Below are positions 1-10,632 of a stretch of 64,000 bases of DNA, piece by piece. Positions within the stretch are counted from its first letter, which is position 1, and each line of letters starts with the position of its first letter. The notes beneath the pieces were generated by a model. It was not told where the DNA came from, searched no databases, and was given only the letters and a program-made list of their open reading frames with translations. The translations under genes and the position numbers were made by a program. Source of the DNA: Alphaproteobacteria bacterium (lineage in GTDB: Bacteria > Pseudomonadota > Alphaproteobacteria > Rickettsiales > JADKJE01); the NCBI GenBank assembly GCA_016722515.1, contig JADKJE010000002.1:62001-126000 (forward strand), written 5' to 3'.

Positions 1-705
1 CTGATGTTGTGGGGTATTGGACAACGAAACAATGCTGCTGCCTTTTTCTTTACCAGGCAATAAATCCATCGTGGCGTTGTTAGACGATAAACGCCCCATT
101 TGATCAAGCCCCTGTTCTAAATCACGCAGATTCAATAATTCGCCCCGCTTCATTTGCGGAAAAGCGGTTGCTACCTGCCATTGATCTTGCGTTGAGTTCT
201 TATTCAATTGAATCGCTTCGAGTTTTCCTTCTATCACTTGCAGCTTTAATGAACCTTGATGCAAATCCTGTTTTGGTACGTAGACACGGGTAGTAATATA
301 CCCTTTGCCAACATAATAAGCGGTTACTTCTTTCACCAATGACTGTATCGACTGCACCGATATGCACGTGTTAATATAAGGAGCCACCAGTTGTTGTTGC
401 GTTTGGGCATCCACTTTAGCTGCCCCCTCAAGCGTGATGGTTTGCACCTCAAAGCAACGGTTTTTATTTGCACCTGTAGCCGAAGGCTGCTGAGGAATAT
501 CTATTTCGATATCCGGGCTTTGCTGTTCGTGCTGATGTTGCTGTTGCCATTGATCAAACGCTTTATCCTGTTGTTGCAAAATACGATTTTGCTGCTCAAT
601 GGCCCTCTGCTCGTCCACAGGAGGAATTGCAAATCCTGGCGAAGGAAACATTAGGCACAGGGTAATGAGAAAACCAATACATCTTGAATTTGAATAAACA
701 ATCAT
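1..705 (-). CDS. TpsB/ShlB-type outer-membrane transporter for two-partner secretion (N-terminal part)
   Basis: The reading frame runs from ATG at 705 off the window edge, giving 235 residues. It starts with a signal peptide (hydrophobic CIGFLITLCLMFPSPGFA), followed by a Gln-rich stretch (about residues 30-65) and a POTRA-like domain with the ShlB/FhaC pattern: a CFEVQTITLEGA opening, an NTCISVQSIQSLV segment, YYVGKGYITTRVYVP and LKLQVIEGKLEAI. These proteins form a 16-strand barrel that exports a partner TpsA protein across the outer membrane. The divergent neighbour at 880 is a TpsA/CdiA exoprotein, so the pair forms one secretion system. The barrel part lies outside the window. The start codon is preceded by AAGA. 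The 174-bp intergenic region should hold both promoters, but I could not pick convincing boxes. Confidence 0.88.
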   Translation of the reverse strand, partial: MIVYSNSRCIGFLITLCLMFPSPGFAIPPVDEQRAIEQQNRILQQQDKAFDQWQQQHQHEQQSPDIEIDIPQQPSATGANKNRCFEVQTITLEGAAKVDAQTQQQLVAPYINTCISVQSIQSLVKEVTAYYVGKGYITTRVYVPKQDLHQGSLKLQVIEGKLEAIQLNKNSTQDQWQVATAFPQMKRGELLNLRDLEQGLDQMGRLSSNNATMDLLPGKEKGSSIVSLSNTPQHQ

Positions 706-879
706 AATAATCTTTCTTAATGACATTAAATAGAGGGTGCATAACAATAGCAATCATTCACCGATGATTCAATCACAAATTTGCAAAATAGCCTTGTAAA
801 TTTCAACCACAGATGTTATTAAGAAAACCTTGTTATGGAAAATGCCCCTTAAATACGGGTCACTACGTGGAATAATACT

Positions 880-3800
880 ATGCCAACATTGCTAACGTCT
901 CTTTTTCGAAGAGCGCTGATTTATTCATTGACGGCCTTGCAACTGCTTCAGCCACTGGCTGCATACGCACAAACGCAAACGGTTATCACACCGGATCAAA
1001 GCGCTGCCGCTAACCATAAGCCCGTCGTTGCAGAATCGGCCAATCACACGCCGGTTGAAAATATTGCAGCCCCCAGTGCAGGAGGCGTATCACATAATGC
1101 CCTTACCGATTTACAAGTTGGCCCAGAAGGACTGGTTGTCAACAACAGCGGCAACAATGGCGTTTCTAACATTGGCGGTGTTGTGCTTGCAAATCCGAAT
1201 ATCCATTCAGGCAACGAAGCTAAGATCATTGTCAATGAGGTCACCGGAACCAACGCCACGAACCAGGAAGGCTACACCGAAATTTTTGGCAAAGCCGCCG
1301 AGTATATCGTTGCCAATCCCAATGGCATTAGCTGTAATGGCTGTGGTTACATCAACACTCCTAAAGTGGTGATGACCACGGGTAAGCCTGGGTTTGATGC
1401 ACATGGCAATGTGACCTCCTTCGAGGTTAAACAAGGCACGATCACCATTGGCGGGGAAGGTATGGATGCCTCTGCTACCGATTCGGTTGAAATCATTTCC
1501 CGCGCAGCTCAAATCAACGCCACTATTTGGGGTGGCAAATCATTGAATATTACCGCAGGTCGCAATCATGTTGACTACGCAACAGGCACAGCAACCCCTC
1601 TGCCAGCCGACGCAGCCAGCGAGGCAACGAAACCAACGGTTGCCATTGATGCATCACAATTGGGATCGATGTATGCGGGCAAAATTACATTGAAAAGTAC
1701 CGAAGCCGGTGTTGGCGTTAACAGCTTGGGTGAGATGGTGGCAACCAGTGGTGATCTAGGCATCAATGCCGATGGATCGATTACCTATGGTACTGCGCAG
1801 GCAGCCAATGATGTCCACATCACCTCACAACAGGGCAGCGTTTCGCAAAAGACAGGAGCTTATGCTGGAAAATCCATCACCATACAGGCCAAGGGCCCTG
1901 TTGATGTTGCCGGTCATTATGTGTATGCCGATGGTGGCGACGTTACCATCAACAGCGATGATAATGTTAGCCTGGATGGCACGGAAGCAGGCGACAGTTT
2001 CGCTTTCCTCATGGCCAATCATGTATCTGTGAATGCGGGTGGCGATGTATTGTTTTCACAGGTAACCAGCAGCAGCCAGGAGCAATCGATCGCACTTAAC
2101 GCTGCCAAGACTATTGACTTAGATACCAGCACCCTCATTGCCGACAATCTCACTCTTAATGCCGGACTGACTGCTAATGCGATTGATAGCGTTATTGTGG
2201 CACAGCAGGACATCTCACTTGCTGCCGCTGGCTTTGCCACAAGCAACAGCACCTTGCTTGCTGCCCATGATTTAACCATGCAGGTATCCGGTGATTGGCA
2301 AAACAACCAGGGGGTTGTGACCTCACAACATCAAACACAGATTCACGCTGGTGGAACATTGGTTAATAATGGCGAATTATCAGCGCAAGATATCTTGAAT
2401 ATACAGGCTGGCGATATTACCAATGCGTTGGATGGTTATATGGCTGCCAATGGCGATGTGCAACTCAACGGCGCATCCTTTCTCAATCATGGCCAGGTGC
2501 AGACACTAGGAACCTTGACCATCACCGCCAGCGGCGATGTCACTCTGACCGGCAGTTTAATGTCACTCGGACAAACCACCTTAACAGCCCATTCGATTGT
2601 GAATCAGGGAGGCGCTGTTCAAGCAGGTGGCACGTTACATCTATCGTCACATGCCATCACCAATAGCAGCGGCTTGTTTTACAGTGAAGGCGATGTGAAT
2701 GCGGATACGACAATCTTGTTGAATGATGGAGGTGAATGGGCGGCTCTTGGCACGACCACGTTGGATGCCTCTTCCAGCATCACGAATCAACATCAAGGCA
2801 TCATCCGTAGCGATGGCGGCCTTGTGCTCTTATCACAGGGTGAAATAGATAATAGCGCTACGTTGGTTTCCAGTGGATTGCTCTCATTAGGTGCAGCGAC
2901 GCTTGCACAAAGTGGAACCCTTTATACCTTGGGTGGCATTCTTGTCACTATCAGCGGCGATACCACCAATAGCGGCACGATTCAAAGCGAACAAGGTGTA
3001 ACTCTCCACAGCCAAACACTAAACAATACTGGCTCGGTGATTGCCAGTACGTTGCTTGATGTCAGCGCAGCAGACCTCATCAATAGCCAAAATGGGTTAT
3101 TTGGGAGTCTTGGGGATTTAACGGTGCAGGCAAACACGATGACCAATACGCTAGGAACTTTCTATACAGAAGGATTCTTAGCACTAACAGCAAACGAACT
3201 AGACAATACGCAAGGAACCATTATTGCCTCAGGTGCAGCTCAGGCAGGACACGCTTCACAATTAAACATTGATGGAACGTTAACTAACAATCAAGGCACC
3301 ATCAGCATCGCCCATGATCTCACCATGAATGCCAACTCAGTTGATAACAGCAACGGCACTATCGTGACTAACGGGTCATTCATCGCTACCGCTGATTCTT
3401 TTAATAATCAATATGGCATCACATCGGTTGGCACTCATCTTACGGCTCACAATGTAGATAACCGCAATGGATTGATGGAAGCTGGCGGCACCGTTGAAAT
3501 TGTTAATGACACGCGCTTTGAGAATCAAGGTGGGATCGTGCAATCTTACGGTAGCAATGGTAACGGGCTGGTCTGGATTTCGGCAAGCGAGGATATTAAT
3601 AATCAAGGTGGCACTATTTTGGCTGCCGGTGGTATTAATTTAGCCGTTGATAACGATTATACCATCACTGGCGATGTGCAATCTTCAGGAACAGTCGACA
3701 TCACCGCCCATCATATTACCAATAGCGGCTCACTACAGTCTCAGGGATCGGTTGTTTTCCATGCAACAGGTGCGATTGAAAATCAAGCCCAAGCTTCGCT

Positions 3801-6800
3801 TCTATCCAACGATACTATTGACCTAACGGCCACTGGCGACATTCTTAATTACGGTGAAATCAGTAGTGCTAATGGGCTAAACCTCACCACCGGTGGAGTC
3901 ATTATAAACGGGCTCGATGCGTTGATGACTACGGGTGGATCGCTAGCTTTCAATGCTGGATCTGCCCTCATTAATCAAGGTCGGGTCAGCAGCTTATTGG
4001 ATGCGTCATTGACGGCCACAAACATTATGAATAATGGCCAAATAAGTTCCGGCGGTTCAGTGACAATGAAAGCTAATAATATCACCAATACAAGCCTTGT
4101 CTATGCCAGTCAACATTTAAATCTGTTAACAGAAAATCAGCTATTGAATGATCAAGGAACGCTTGCTGCACTCAATGGCACGATTGCCATTCATAATGCA
4201 GCAGGCGGCAATGTAGGAGAAGTGGACAATTTATCTGGAACAATCCAATCTTATAATGGTGATATCGCGATTCATGCCGACTCGCTTGTTAATAAGCGAA
4301 AATCATTGACGTTTGATACGGTAACAATCACAGATCCTCTGCACACCTTTTCATTGCAGGATGACCTCATTGGCGCAGAAATGCTTCCAGATACGCCAGA
4401 AAACCGAGCCTACAAAGAGGCACATTCCGATCATATCGTGCTTCTTTATCAAGGGGACTTCTGGAGCTTAGGTCTTCCTCCTTATAACAACACAAATTAC
4501 ATGGCAAATACCATGCTTGAAACCGTTTATTATGATGATCTTGGGAGCGCTGGAACATGGGTCGATGGCTATTTTACTTCGATATCTGTACCTTTAAATA
4601 CTTATGTGGGCGATCCTGCAAGCACCAAAGATTGGTATGTTACGTATGTTAATGACCTCACCATATCCGATACTGTTGGTGTGCAGATGAGCCACATTGA
4701 AGAAGCGGTCACGTCTGACACCGGGGCATCACAGATCATTGCCGGCAACAATTTATCTATTCATGCGTCATCTATTTTGAATGATGCCAGCATTCTCGCC
4801 AGTGGTAACAATATGGATTTGGCGGGAACCACCTTGGTAAACAAAGGATATGAACTTTCTAAAACAGACCGAATCACTTGCACTTATCAATTGGCCTGTT
4901 CGGTGTATCATCCCGAGGATGGACTTTTTTTTGGGCTTAATATTATTGATTCAGGCTCGCAAATCGATTTAGCAACAGGCATTTATAAGAAAATACCAGC
5001 ACTTATGACTGCAGGTGGCAGCATCACAGGCGATTTTAGCGATAGGATTGACACTATTTCGATCATAGAAAACGCTGCTTTGACCAACTATTATCCATCC
5101 CCAGGGGTCACCGACTATCACAACGCCAACCCCTCATCAGCCAGCTCACAAACCGATATGAATGACTACATCCACTTACCGCAGGGGCAAAATGGATTAT
5201 TTGTCGTCAATAGCAGCACAGGCGCTTTAGCCGGTATCGGCAGGCTTGGGAGCGATATTGAAGGCGCTTCTTACCATACTTATGATGGCCAATTCACACC
5301 ACGTGGTCTTGCAGCAGATAACGAAAATCCTGGTTTCACCTATGAAGTTGAAACCAATGTTGATTACATTAATGTCGACGCTTATCTGGGATCGGAATAT
5401 TTGCTTAACCTGATTGGTTTTAATCCAGATCATATGATTACATTGCTTGGCGATCCCTTCTATGAAACCAATTTAATAGAACAGGCCGTCATGAATAAAC
5501 TTGGCAAACGTTTTATCTCATCAGCCCTTTCTAACAGTACCGAACAAATGCAGTATTTGATGGATAACGCCGCCACGGCGATGGTGGATTTAGAATTAGT
5601 TCCTGGGGTAGCGCTCAGCAGCGAACAATTAGCGTCACTGAACACGGACATCATCTGGCCGGTGCAACAAGTCATCAATAACAAGGTTGTCTGGGTGCCC
5701 ACACTGTATTTAAGTGCCAACACACTGGCTGGCATTGATCCTTCTGGTTCTGTCATCAGCAGCAATCATGCCATTCAATTAAGCGCAGGCAATAACATCA
5801 ACAATATTGGCAGCACGATCTCTGGTGGTTCTTTCGTTGGACTGACCAGCGTCAATGGCAGCATTCTTAACAAAACCAATATTGGAAATGTCACCGTTGG
5901 CAGCAACAAGGTTGGTTATCTTGGGGGTATCGGCAGCATTACCTCTGGTGGTTCAATGTTATTAAATGCAGGACACGACATTCAAAATGTCGGCGGCATT
6001 TTAACCGCCCAGGATAGCCTCTATGCCCTAGCCGGTAATGATATAAGCCTGGAATCAACGCACATTGAAAATGATTATACGTGGAACGGTCAAAAATTAT
6101 TGGGAGAGCACGATAGCACTGTTAACCTTAGCAGCCAAACAGGTGCTGGAGGCAATATGATATTATTAGCCGACAATACTATTTCGGTGTCAGGCTCAAT
6201 GGTCGGTGCACAAGGTACATTAGCCATGCAGGCAGGGGGTGATGTCAATATCACCTCTGCTGAAGATTATAGCCATAATGATATTACCTATAAGCGTTAC
6301 CACCACGATGATACCTCAACAACGCAGGTATCTTCCATTATTCAAGCTGGTGGCGATTTAGCCATTAATGCCATTAATCAAGGCAGCACCATCAATGTCG
6401 CTGGCAGTGTTATCGGCAGTGGCGGCAGCATTTCATTAAGTGCCGTTGATGACATCACCATTGGCTCGACTCTGAATGAATCTGATGACCACACCAAAAC
6501 GAGTGCAAAAGGATTTTTAAGCAGCATGAAAAGTTCTGTTGATAAAGTCAACACTTGGCAAACAGGTTCCCTAATAGCTGCAACAGGCGATCTAACCATC
6601 ACATCTGGAAGCGATGTTAATCTCACGGCCAGTAAACTGACTGCCGGCCATAATTTAGGCATTAGCGCCGGTATCTATAAGGCAGCGGATGGAACCATCT
6701 ATCACGATGATACAGCAGACATAACCATCCAAGGGGCTGAAAACACCTCCTATTTGGCTCAAATGAAGAAACAGAGTGGACTTTCAGCCAGTGTCAGTTT

Positions 6801-9138
6801 AACGAGCATTGGCGTCTCTTATCAAGCAAGCAAAGATACATTAAACCAGTATACTGAAACCATATTGCCGTCTGAATTATTAGCCGGTAATGACCTTAAC
6901 ATGATGGCAACCGACGACATTACGCTCCAAGGCAGCCATATAAATGCAGGCCATGATATCAATCTTACGGCGGGTGATGACATCAATATCCTAAGCCAAG
7001 CCTATGATAATGATTACAAAGAAACCCATAAAACCAGCAGCATCGGTGTAACGGCATCGCTTTCCTTTGGTGCAGCAGGAGCGCTTGGTGCTGTTGAACG
7101 ATTGGCCGACATTCAAGCAACAGGAAGTTATGGCGCTGTTAATATCATGACCACCGGCGTTTCATCTGTCATCAGCATTGCCCATTCAGCTTCTGGATTA
7201 GCCGATGCACTTTCTGGAGATCATACAGACTTCTTTGGTCCTGGTGGCGGATTTACTTCGTTTATTCCATCACTCAATGTGAGTCTCGGCGTATCAAGCA
7301 GTTCATCCAAATTTGTTGCCGACGGCACTAATTATCTCAATAGCGATCTCATTGCCGGCCATGATATTAATACCATAAGCGGCGGCGATACAACGATCAA
7401 AGGCGGAAATATCCTGGCACAGAATATTTCCATGGACGTGGGTGATGATTTGAATGTTGAATCAAGCCAGAATGTATCTCATTCCTCCAGCAGCTCCACA
7501 AGTGGCGGCGCTAGCATTGGGGTTAACATTAGCGTAACGGGCATAACCCCTACTGCCAGTGCTAATTTTTCTGCCAGCAACGGCAACAGTGACCGGATCT
7601 GGACAGATCACATTACCTCAATCATCGGCACTGATAGCGTCGCGATTCACGTCAATGGGAATACTGACATTAAAGGAGCACTGATTGCGCAAGCCACCCC
7701 GCAGGAAAATGGAACATTATTAGATGGCGGTAATTTGTTATTAGAAACAGGCTCCCTAACAGTGAGTGATCTCATTGATAAAAATATTTCAGAAAACAGC
7801 GGATTTGGTATTGGCTTAAGTGTCTCTGGCGACTTGGTACCTTTTAGTAATGGCAGCACCGCTAGAAGTGGTGGAAACGCTGGAAACGCTGGAAACACAG
7901 TGAATTCCGGAAGCGCACCACAGCCGACCGACTCTCCTAACAACCATAGTGATCAAGTTGGCTCATCCGATGTCCATTTTGGTGGCGGTTTTATCTCAGC
8001 ATCGTTAAATGGCCATGAAACCGTTGGCTATACGCATCCAACCATCGGCAATGGCGACATTATAATTGCCGGACAAAGCGCCAGTGACGAACAATTAAGC
8101 GGTGTCAACCGTGATGTCACCACCACGCAGCAGATTGTGATCGACAAAGACACTGGAGGGTTGAATGCCTATGTAACACTTGACCCACGCTTATTCACAG
8201 CGGAGGGGAGAGATCAAATCATAAAGGAAATTGAATCTCTTCCCCAAAACGCCGAAACTATCTATAATTCAGGAACGGTCGCAACACTCAACCACTTTGC
8301 GTTGGATATTATTCCCACCAAAACAAATAACGGCGGCATTCTTGGTCAAATCGTAGCTTTGGTTGAAGGCGATTTAAAATATATCAGCGTTTCAATTTTG
8401 GGAATGACACCTGAACGTGCCGCTCGTTTCAACCGCGATAAAGAGGCAGTTAAAATTGTGACTGACAGTGATGGTAAAAAATATTTGGTTATTAATGGTA
8501 CCGAGCGCTATGAAGTGGAAACACATGAGTACACGCTAGAAGAAATTAAAAATGATCCAAGCATCACCGAAAGCAATAAAGTCTTTAATAATGGAATGCT
8601 GAATCCACTAGATCAGGCACTGCGTAATGGATTTATGCAACTGGGTGCCCCGGGAGATTTTATCTTAGCCTATGATCCAACACATGGCCTCCTTCCCGAT
8701 TTATTAGAGGTGGGTATTAATAAATTTGCATGGACGATACCAAATTCAATGGATGCTTTGGCATTAGATCACATTATTCTGGATAACAACCCCGATGCGG
8801 ATCCCAGTTCTGTTGTTTTTGCATCCCACAGTGCCGGAGGCGAGAGCCTCTATAACCAACTCATGCAAGCAGAATTCGGAACCTTTTCGGGTTCAACTGT
8901 TCTGTTTTATGGAACGCCTCAAAATACGGCAGACCTTGAGAATGCCGCCACTTTGAGCGGTGCTAATTTCGGTGGCCACCAAATCAATCCGGGCGATCCT
9001 ATCGCCGTTATCGCAGGAGGTAATTTTACGAATGTGGATAACTTTGTAGATGGACTTAAGAACGTACCGTTCTTATTTTTTAGTTCATACAGCCCGCATT
9101 CTAATTATTATTGCACCAACGCGTTGGTGTGCCCTTAA
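880..9138 (+). CDS. cdiA: CdiA/filamentous-haemagglutinin-like TpsA exoprotein with a lipase-like C-terminal effector domain
   Basis: 2752 residues. A signal peptide ends at about AYA (28-30). A TPS secretion domain (about 45-270) has NPNGI at 146-150 and the Cys pair C152/C155, as in CdiA and HecA. A long beta-helical region of Asn/Gly-rich FHA repeats follows to about residue 2400. There is no VENN pretoxin motif and no nuclease tip. Instead the last about 200 residues look like an alpha/beta hydrolase: a YDPTHG segment, the nucleophile elbow SHSAGG with Ser2651, an acidic residue at Asp2706 (GDPIAV) and a terminal His2740 (PHSNYY), in the order Ser-Asp-His. The inferred role is delivery of a phospholipase-like toxin to neighbouring cells. 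The two lipoproteins downstream are candidate immunity proteins. The TPS and repeat assignment is firm; the lipase call rests on motif spacing. Confidence 0.9.
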   Translation: MPTLLTSLFRRALIYSLTALQLLQPLAAYAQTQTVITPDQSAAANHKPVVAESANHTPVENIAAPSAGGVSHNALTDLQVGPEGLVVNNSGNNGVSNIGGVVLANPNIHSGNEAKIIVNEVTGTNATNQEGYTEIFGKAAEYIVANPNGISCNGCGYINTPKVVMTTGKPGFDAHGNVTSFEVKQGTITIGGEGMDASATDSVEIISRAAQINATIWGGKSLNITAGRNHVDYATGTATPLPADAASEATKPTVAIDASQLGSMYAGKITLKSTEAGVGVNSLGEMVATSGDLGINADGSITYGTAQAANDVHITSQQGSVSQKTGAYAGKSITIQAKGPVDVAGHYVYADGGDVTINSDDNVSLDGTEAGDSFAFLMANHVSVNAGGDVLFSQVTSSSQEQSIALNAAKTIDLDTSTLIADNLTLNAGLTANAIDSVIVAQQDISLAAAGFATSNSTLLAAHDLTMQVSGDWQNNQGVVTSQHQTQIHAGGTLVNNGELSAQDILNIQAGDITNALDGYMAANGDVQLNGASFLNHGQVQTLGTLTITASGDVTLTGSLMSLGQTTLTAHSIVNQGGAVQAGGTLHLSSHAITNSSGLFYSEGDVNADTTILLNDGGEWAALGTTTLDASSSITNQHQGIIRSDGGLVLLSQGEIDNSATLVSSGLLSLGAATLAQSGTLYTLGGILVTISGDTTNSGTIQSEQGVTLHSQTLNNTGSVIASTLLDVSAADLINSQNGLFGSLGDLTVQANTMTNTLGTFYTEGFLALTANELDNTQGTIIASGAAQAGHASQLNIDGTLTNNQGTISIAHDLTMNANSVDNSNGTIVTNGSFIATADSFNNQYGITSVGTHLTAHNVDNRNGLMEAGGTVEIVNDTRFENQGGIVQSYGSNGNGLVWISASEDINNQGGTILAAGGINLAVDNDYTITGDVQSSGTVDITAHHITNSGSLQSQGSVVFHATGAIENQAQASLLSNDTIDLTATGDILNYGEISSANGLNLTTGGVIINGLDALMTTGGSLAFNAGSALINQGRVSSLLDASLTATNIMNNGQISSGGSVTMKANNITNTSLVYASQHLNLLTENQLLNDQGTLAALNGTIAIHNAAGGNVGEVDNLSGTIQSYNGDIAIHADSLVNKRKSLTFDTVTITDPLHTFSLQDDLIGAEMLPDTPENRAYKEAHSDHIVLLYQGDFWSLGLPPYNNTNYMANTMLETVYYDDLGSAGTWVDGYFTSISVPLNTYVGDPASTKDWYVTYVNDLTISDTVGVQMSHIEEAVTSDTGASQIIAGNNLSIHASSILNDASILASGNNMDLAGTTLVNKGYELSKTDRITCTYQLACSVYHPEDGLFFGLNIIDSGSQIDLATGIYKKIPALMTAGGSITGDFSDRIDTISIIENAALTNYYPSPGVTDYHNANPSSASSQTDMNDYIHLPQGQNGLFVVNSSTGALAGIGRLGSDIEGASYHTYDGQFTPRGLAADNENPGFTYEVETNVDYINVDAYLGSEYLLNLIGFNPDHMITLLGDPFYETNLIEQAVMNKLGKRFISSALSNSTEQMQYLMDNAATAMVDLELVPGVALSSEQLASLNTDIIWPVQQVINNKVVWVPTLYLSANTLAGIDPSGSVISSNHAIQLSAGNNINNIGSTISGGSFVGLTSVNGSILNKTNIGNVTVGSNKVGYLGGIGSITSGGSMLLNAGHDIQNVGGILTAQDSLYALAGNDISLESTHIENDYTWNGQKLLGEHDSTVNLSSQTGAGGNMILLADNTISVSGSMVGAQGTLAMQAGGDVNITSAEDYSHNDITYKRYHHDDTSTTQVSSIIQAGGDLAINAINQGSTINVAGSVIGSGGSISLSAVDDITIGSTLNESDDHTKTSAKGFLSSMKSSVDKVNTWQTGSLIAATGDLTITSGSDVNLTASKLTAGHNLGISAGIYKAADGTIYHDDTADITIQGAENTSYLAQMKKQSGLSASVSLTSIGVSYQASKDTLNQYTETILPSELLAGNDLNMMATDDITLQGSHINAGHDINLTAGDDINILSQAYDNDYKETHKTSSIGVTASLSFGAAGALGAVERLADIQATGSYGAVNIMTTGVSSVISIAHSASGLADALSGDHTDFFGPGGGFTSFIPSLNVSLGVSSSSSKFVADGTNYLNSDLIAGHDINTISGGDTTIKGGNILAQNISMDVGDDLNVESSQNVSHSSSSSTSGGASIGVNISVTGITPTASANFSASNGNSDRIWTDHITSIIGTDSVAIHVNGNTDIKGALIAQATPQENGTLLDGGNLLLETGSLTVSDLIDKNISENSGFGIGLSVSGDLVPFSNGSTARSGGNAGNAGNTVNSGSAPQPTDSPNNHSDQVGSSDVHFGGGFISASLNGHETVGYTHPTIGNGDIIIAGQSASDEQLSGVNRDVTTTQQIVIDKDTGGLNAYVTLDPRLFTAEGRDQIIKEIESLPQNAETIYNSGTVATLNHFALDIIPTKTNNGGILGQIVALVEGDLKYISVSILGMTPERAARFNRDKEAVKIVTDSDGKKYLVINGTERYEVETHEYTLEEIKNDPSITESNKVFNNGMLNPLDQALRNGFMQLGAPGDFILAYDPTHGLLPDLLEVGINKFAWTIPNSMDALALDHIILDNNPDADPSSVVFASHSAGGESLYNQLMQAEFGTFSGSTVLFYGTPQNTADLENAATLSGANFGGHQINPGDPIAVIAGGNFTNVDNFVDGLKNVPFLFFSSYSPHSNYYCTNALVCP

Positions 9139-9576
9139 TAGCATAAGATAAAGAAGGAATTGCAATCGCAGATGGTATGGAAGCGTCCGGTGAACCCGCT
9201 TAAATTAGCAATTATTAATCCACATTGAGGGTCCAAGGTAGCAACTCGTGATTACCCTCACAGCTTATCAACATCATACAACATCAGGAAAGCCAGAAAC
9301 ATCGTGAAGCACCTTGAGAATGAGGCGAGCAACATCTGCTAAAAAACAACCTTTATATTCGTTGCAATATGTGCCCAATCCCATGAATTTAAGGGACCCA
9401 TTGTTAATTTAGTCTAGTTTACAAGACTATTTTCATTTATTTAGTATTATCCATCTTGGCTTTTGATCACATCAATTTTTGTATCTGTCAATATCCTCGA
9501 CACCTAATTTATTCTCTTGTAATAGAATTTTATTTGTATATGATCCCATAACGCAATCTACAACCAAGAGAGCCTT
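9139..9576. other. Non-coding spacer between cdiA and the lipoprotein pair
   Basis: 438 bp without a convincing open frame on either strand and with no recognisable toxin remnant. It becomes markedly AT-rich from about 9400 onwards, where the promoter for the lipoprotein pair probably lies. I saw no clear terminator for cdiA. Confidence 0.5.
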
Positions 9577-10101
9577 ATGTATCGCCCCACACTCAAAAAG
9601 CTAACCCTTCTTTCCCTATTCATAACCCTTTGCAGCTGCACACCGTACCGCCTTTCAGCTCGCAAATATGACGAATCAAAAGAACGAATCTATCACGAGC
9701 CCTATTTAAAACATTGGACCAAAGAAGTTAAAATGACCCAGACCAGCAAGAGCTGTACCATTAAGGGTGATATCACGGTGGCTTTGACCTATAATTTTGA
9801 GAAAAACAAAGCAACCGAAGTCGTAGTATGGGATGCCAGGCTTTTTAGCAAAGATAAAATTTCGCTTAAGGTTAACAACCATACCTACCCCTATATTCTG
9901 GTTCTGTTTTATAGCAAAGACGAGCATCAGATCGCCGATGATTTTGAAATTGCCAATTCAGCCGAAATTGAAGTCAATCCCCTGTCGCAAGAGCCCATCA
10001 ATATCTATAAAATTGATTTAACCGGCTTTAAAAAACTAAGGCATGAATGTCAGGTTTATATCAACGATGCCTCGATTAACCCTAATCATAAATCGCAATA
10101 A
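9577..10101 (+). CDS. Lipoprotein, candidate immunity protein for the lipase-like CdiA tip (copy 1)
   Basis: 174 residues. The N-terminus is a short lipoprotein signal: Lys/Arg residues, a hydrophobic run LTLLSLFITL, and Cys22 in LCSC, so it should be lipid-anchored in the envelope. The mature part shares a pattern with the next gene: one Cys near SCTIKGD, FEI..SAEIEV, then IYKIDLTGFK and a second Cys in HECQ, possibly a disulphide. I know no named family for it. Its place directly after a toxin-like CdiA, on the same strand, and its envelope location fit protection against a lipase acting on membranes, as lipoprotein immunity proteins do for type VI lipase effectors. This function is inferred. 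Confidence 0.75.
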   Translation: MYRPTLKKLTLLSLFITLCSCTPYRLSARKYDESKERIYHEPYLKHWTKEVKMTQTSKSCTIKGDITVALTYNFEKNKATEVVVWDARLFSKDKISLKVNNHTYPYILVLFYSKDEHQIADDFEIANSAEIEVNPLSQEPINIYKIDLTGFKKLRHECQVYINDASINPNHKSQ

Positions 10102-10104
10102 GCC

Positions 10105-10632
10105 ATGCACTCTTTTAAAGTAGGGTTTTATCGACCCATGCAGCCACCCGCTTATAAAGTAGTAATGCTGCTTCTTTTGATTTTAATAAGTGCCTGCACT
10201 AACCCAACTGGGGGAACAAGGCAACGAATCAATCACAGCGTCTCGACCAAGCCATGGCAGATACAAAAGCAATCTACACGTGCTGAACATGTCTGCCTGG
10301 TACAAAAAGACGATTTGATTATTGTTTTTAACAGGGAAGGATTTAAGCAACGCTATGGTGCCTTCATTCAATGGAATAAAATCGTTGCACCATCGGACAC
10401 GGTTATCCTTAATGTACATGGCCATGAATTTTCGTATTATGGAGATCGCTTTAATGAGGCAAATAATGCGCAAATCATGACGTATTTTGAAATCGAAGAA
10501 TACGCTGAAATTCAAGTGCAACCGCGCGATGGTGGACCAATGGATGTTTATCCGATTGATCTTCATGGCTTTAAGGATAGAGCTAGCGACTGCTTTGAAT
10601 GGCTGGAGCAACGGTACGAGGAGAAGAAGTAG
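10105..10632 (+). CDS. Lipoprotein, candidate immunity protein for the lipase-like CdiA tip (copy 2)
   Basis: 175 residues, starting 3 bp after the preceding gene, so the two are co-transcribed. It has a canonical lipobox ISAC after LLLLILISA. It is a diverged paralogue of copy 1: FEIEEYAEIQVQP, VYPIDLHGFK and two conserved cysteines (VCLVQKD and SDCFEW) align along the whole mature length. A tandem pair of this kind suggests either two immunity specificities or one active and one ancestral copy. The actual start may be the ATG 11 codons further in (MQPPAYK), which would give a more typical signal length. Function is inferred from context only. Confidence 0.73.
   Translation: MHSFKVGFYRPMQPPAYKVVMLLLLILISACTNPTGGTRQRINHSVSTKPWQIQKQSTRAEHVCLVQKDDLIIVFNREGFKQRYGAFIQWNKIVAPSDTVILNVHGHEFSYYGDRFNEANNAQIMTYFEIEEYAEIQVQPRDGGPMDVYPIDLHGFKDRASDCFEWLEQRYEEKK

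Noticed and set aside
880..9138. VENN pretoxin boundary in the large CdiA
   Set aside because: No VENN or related motif was found; the modules at 50-59 kb have only a loose INFN match at the expected position, so I do not claim one.
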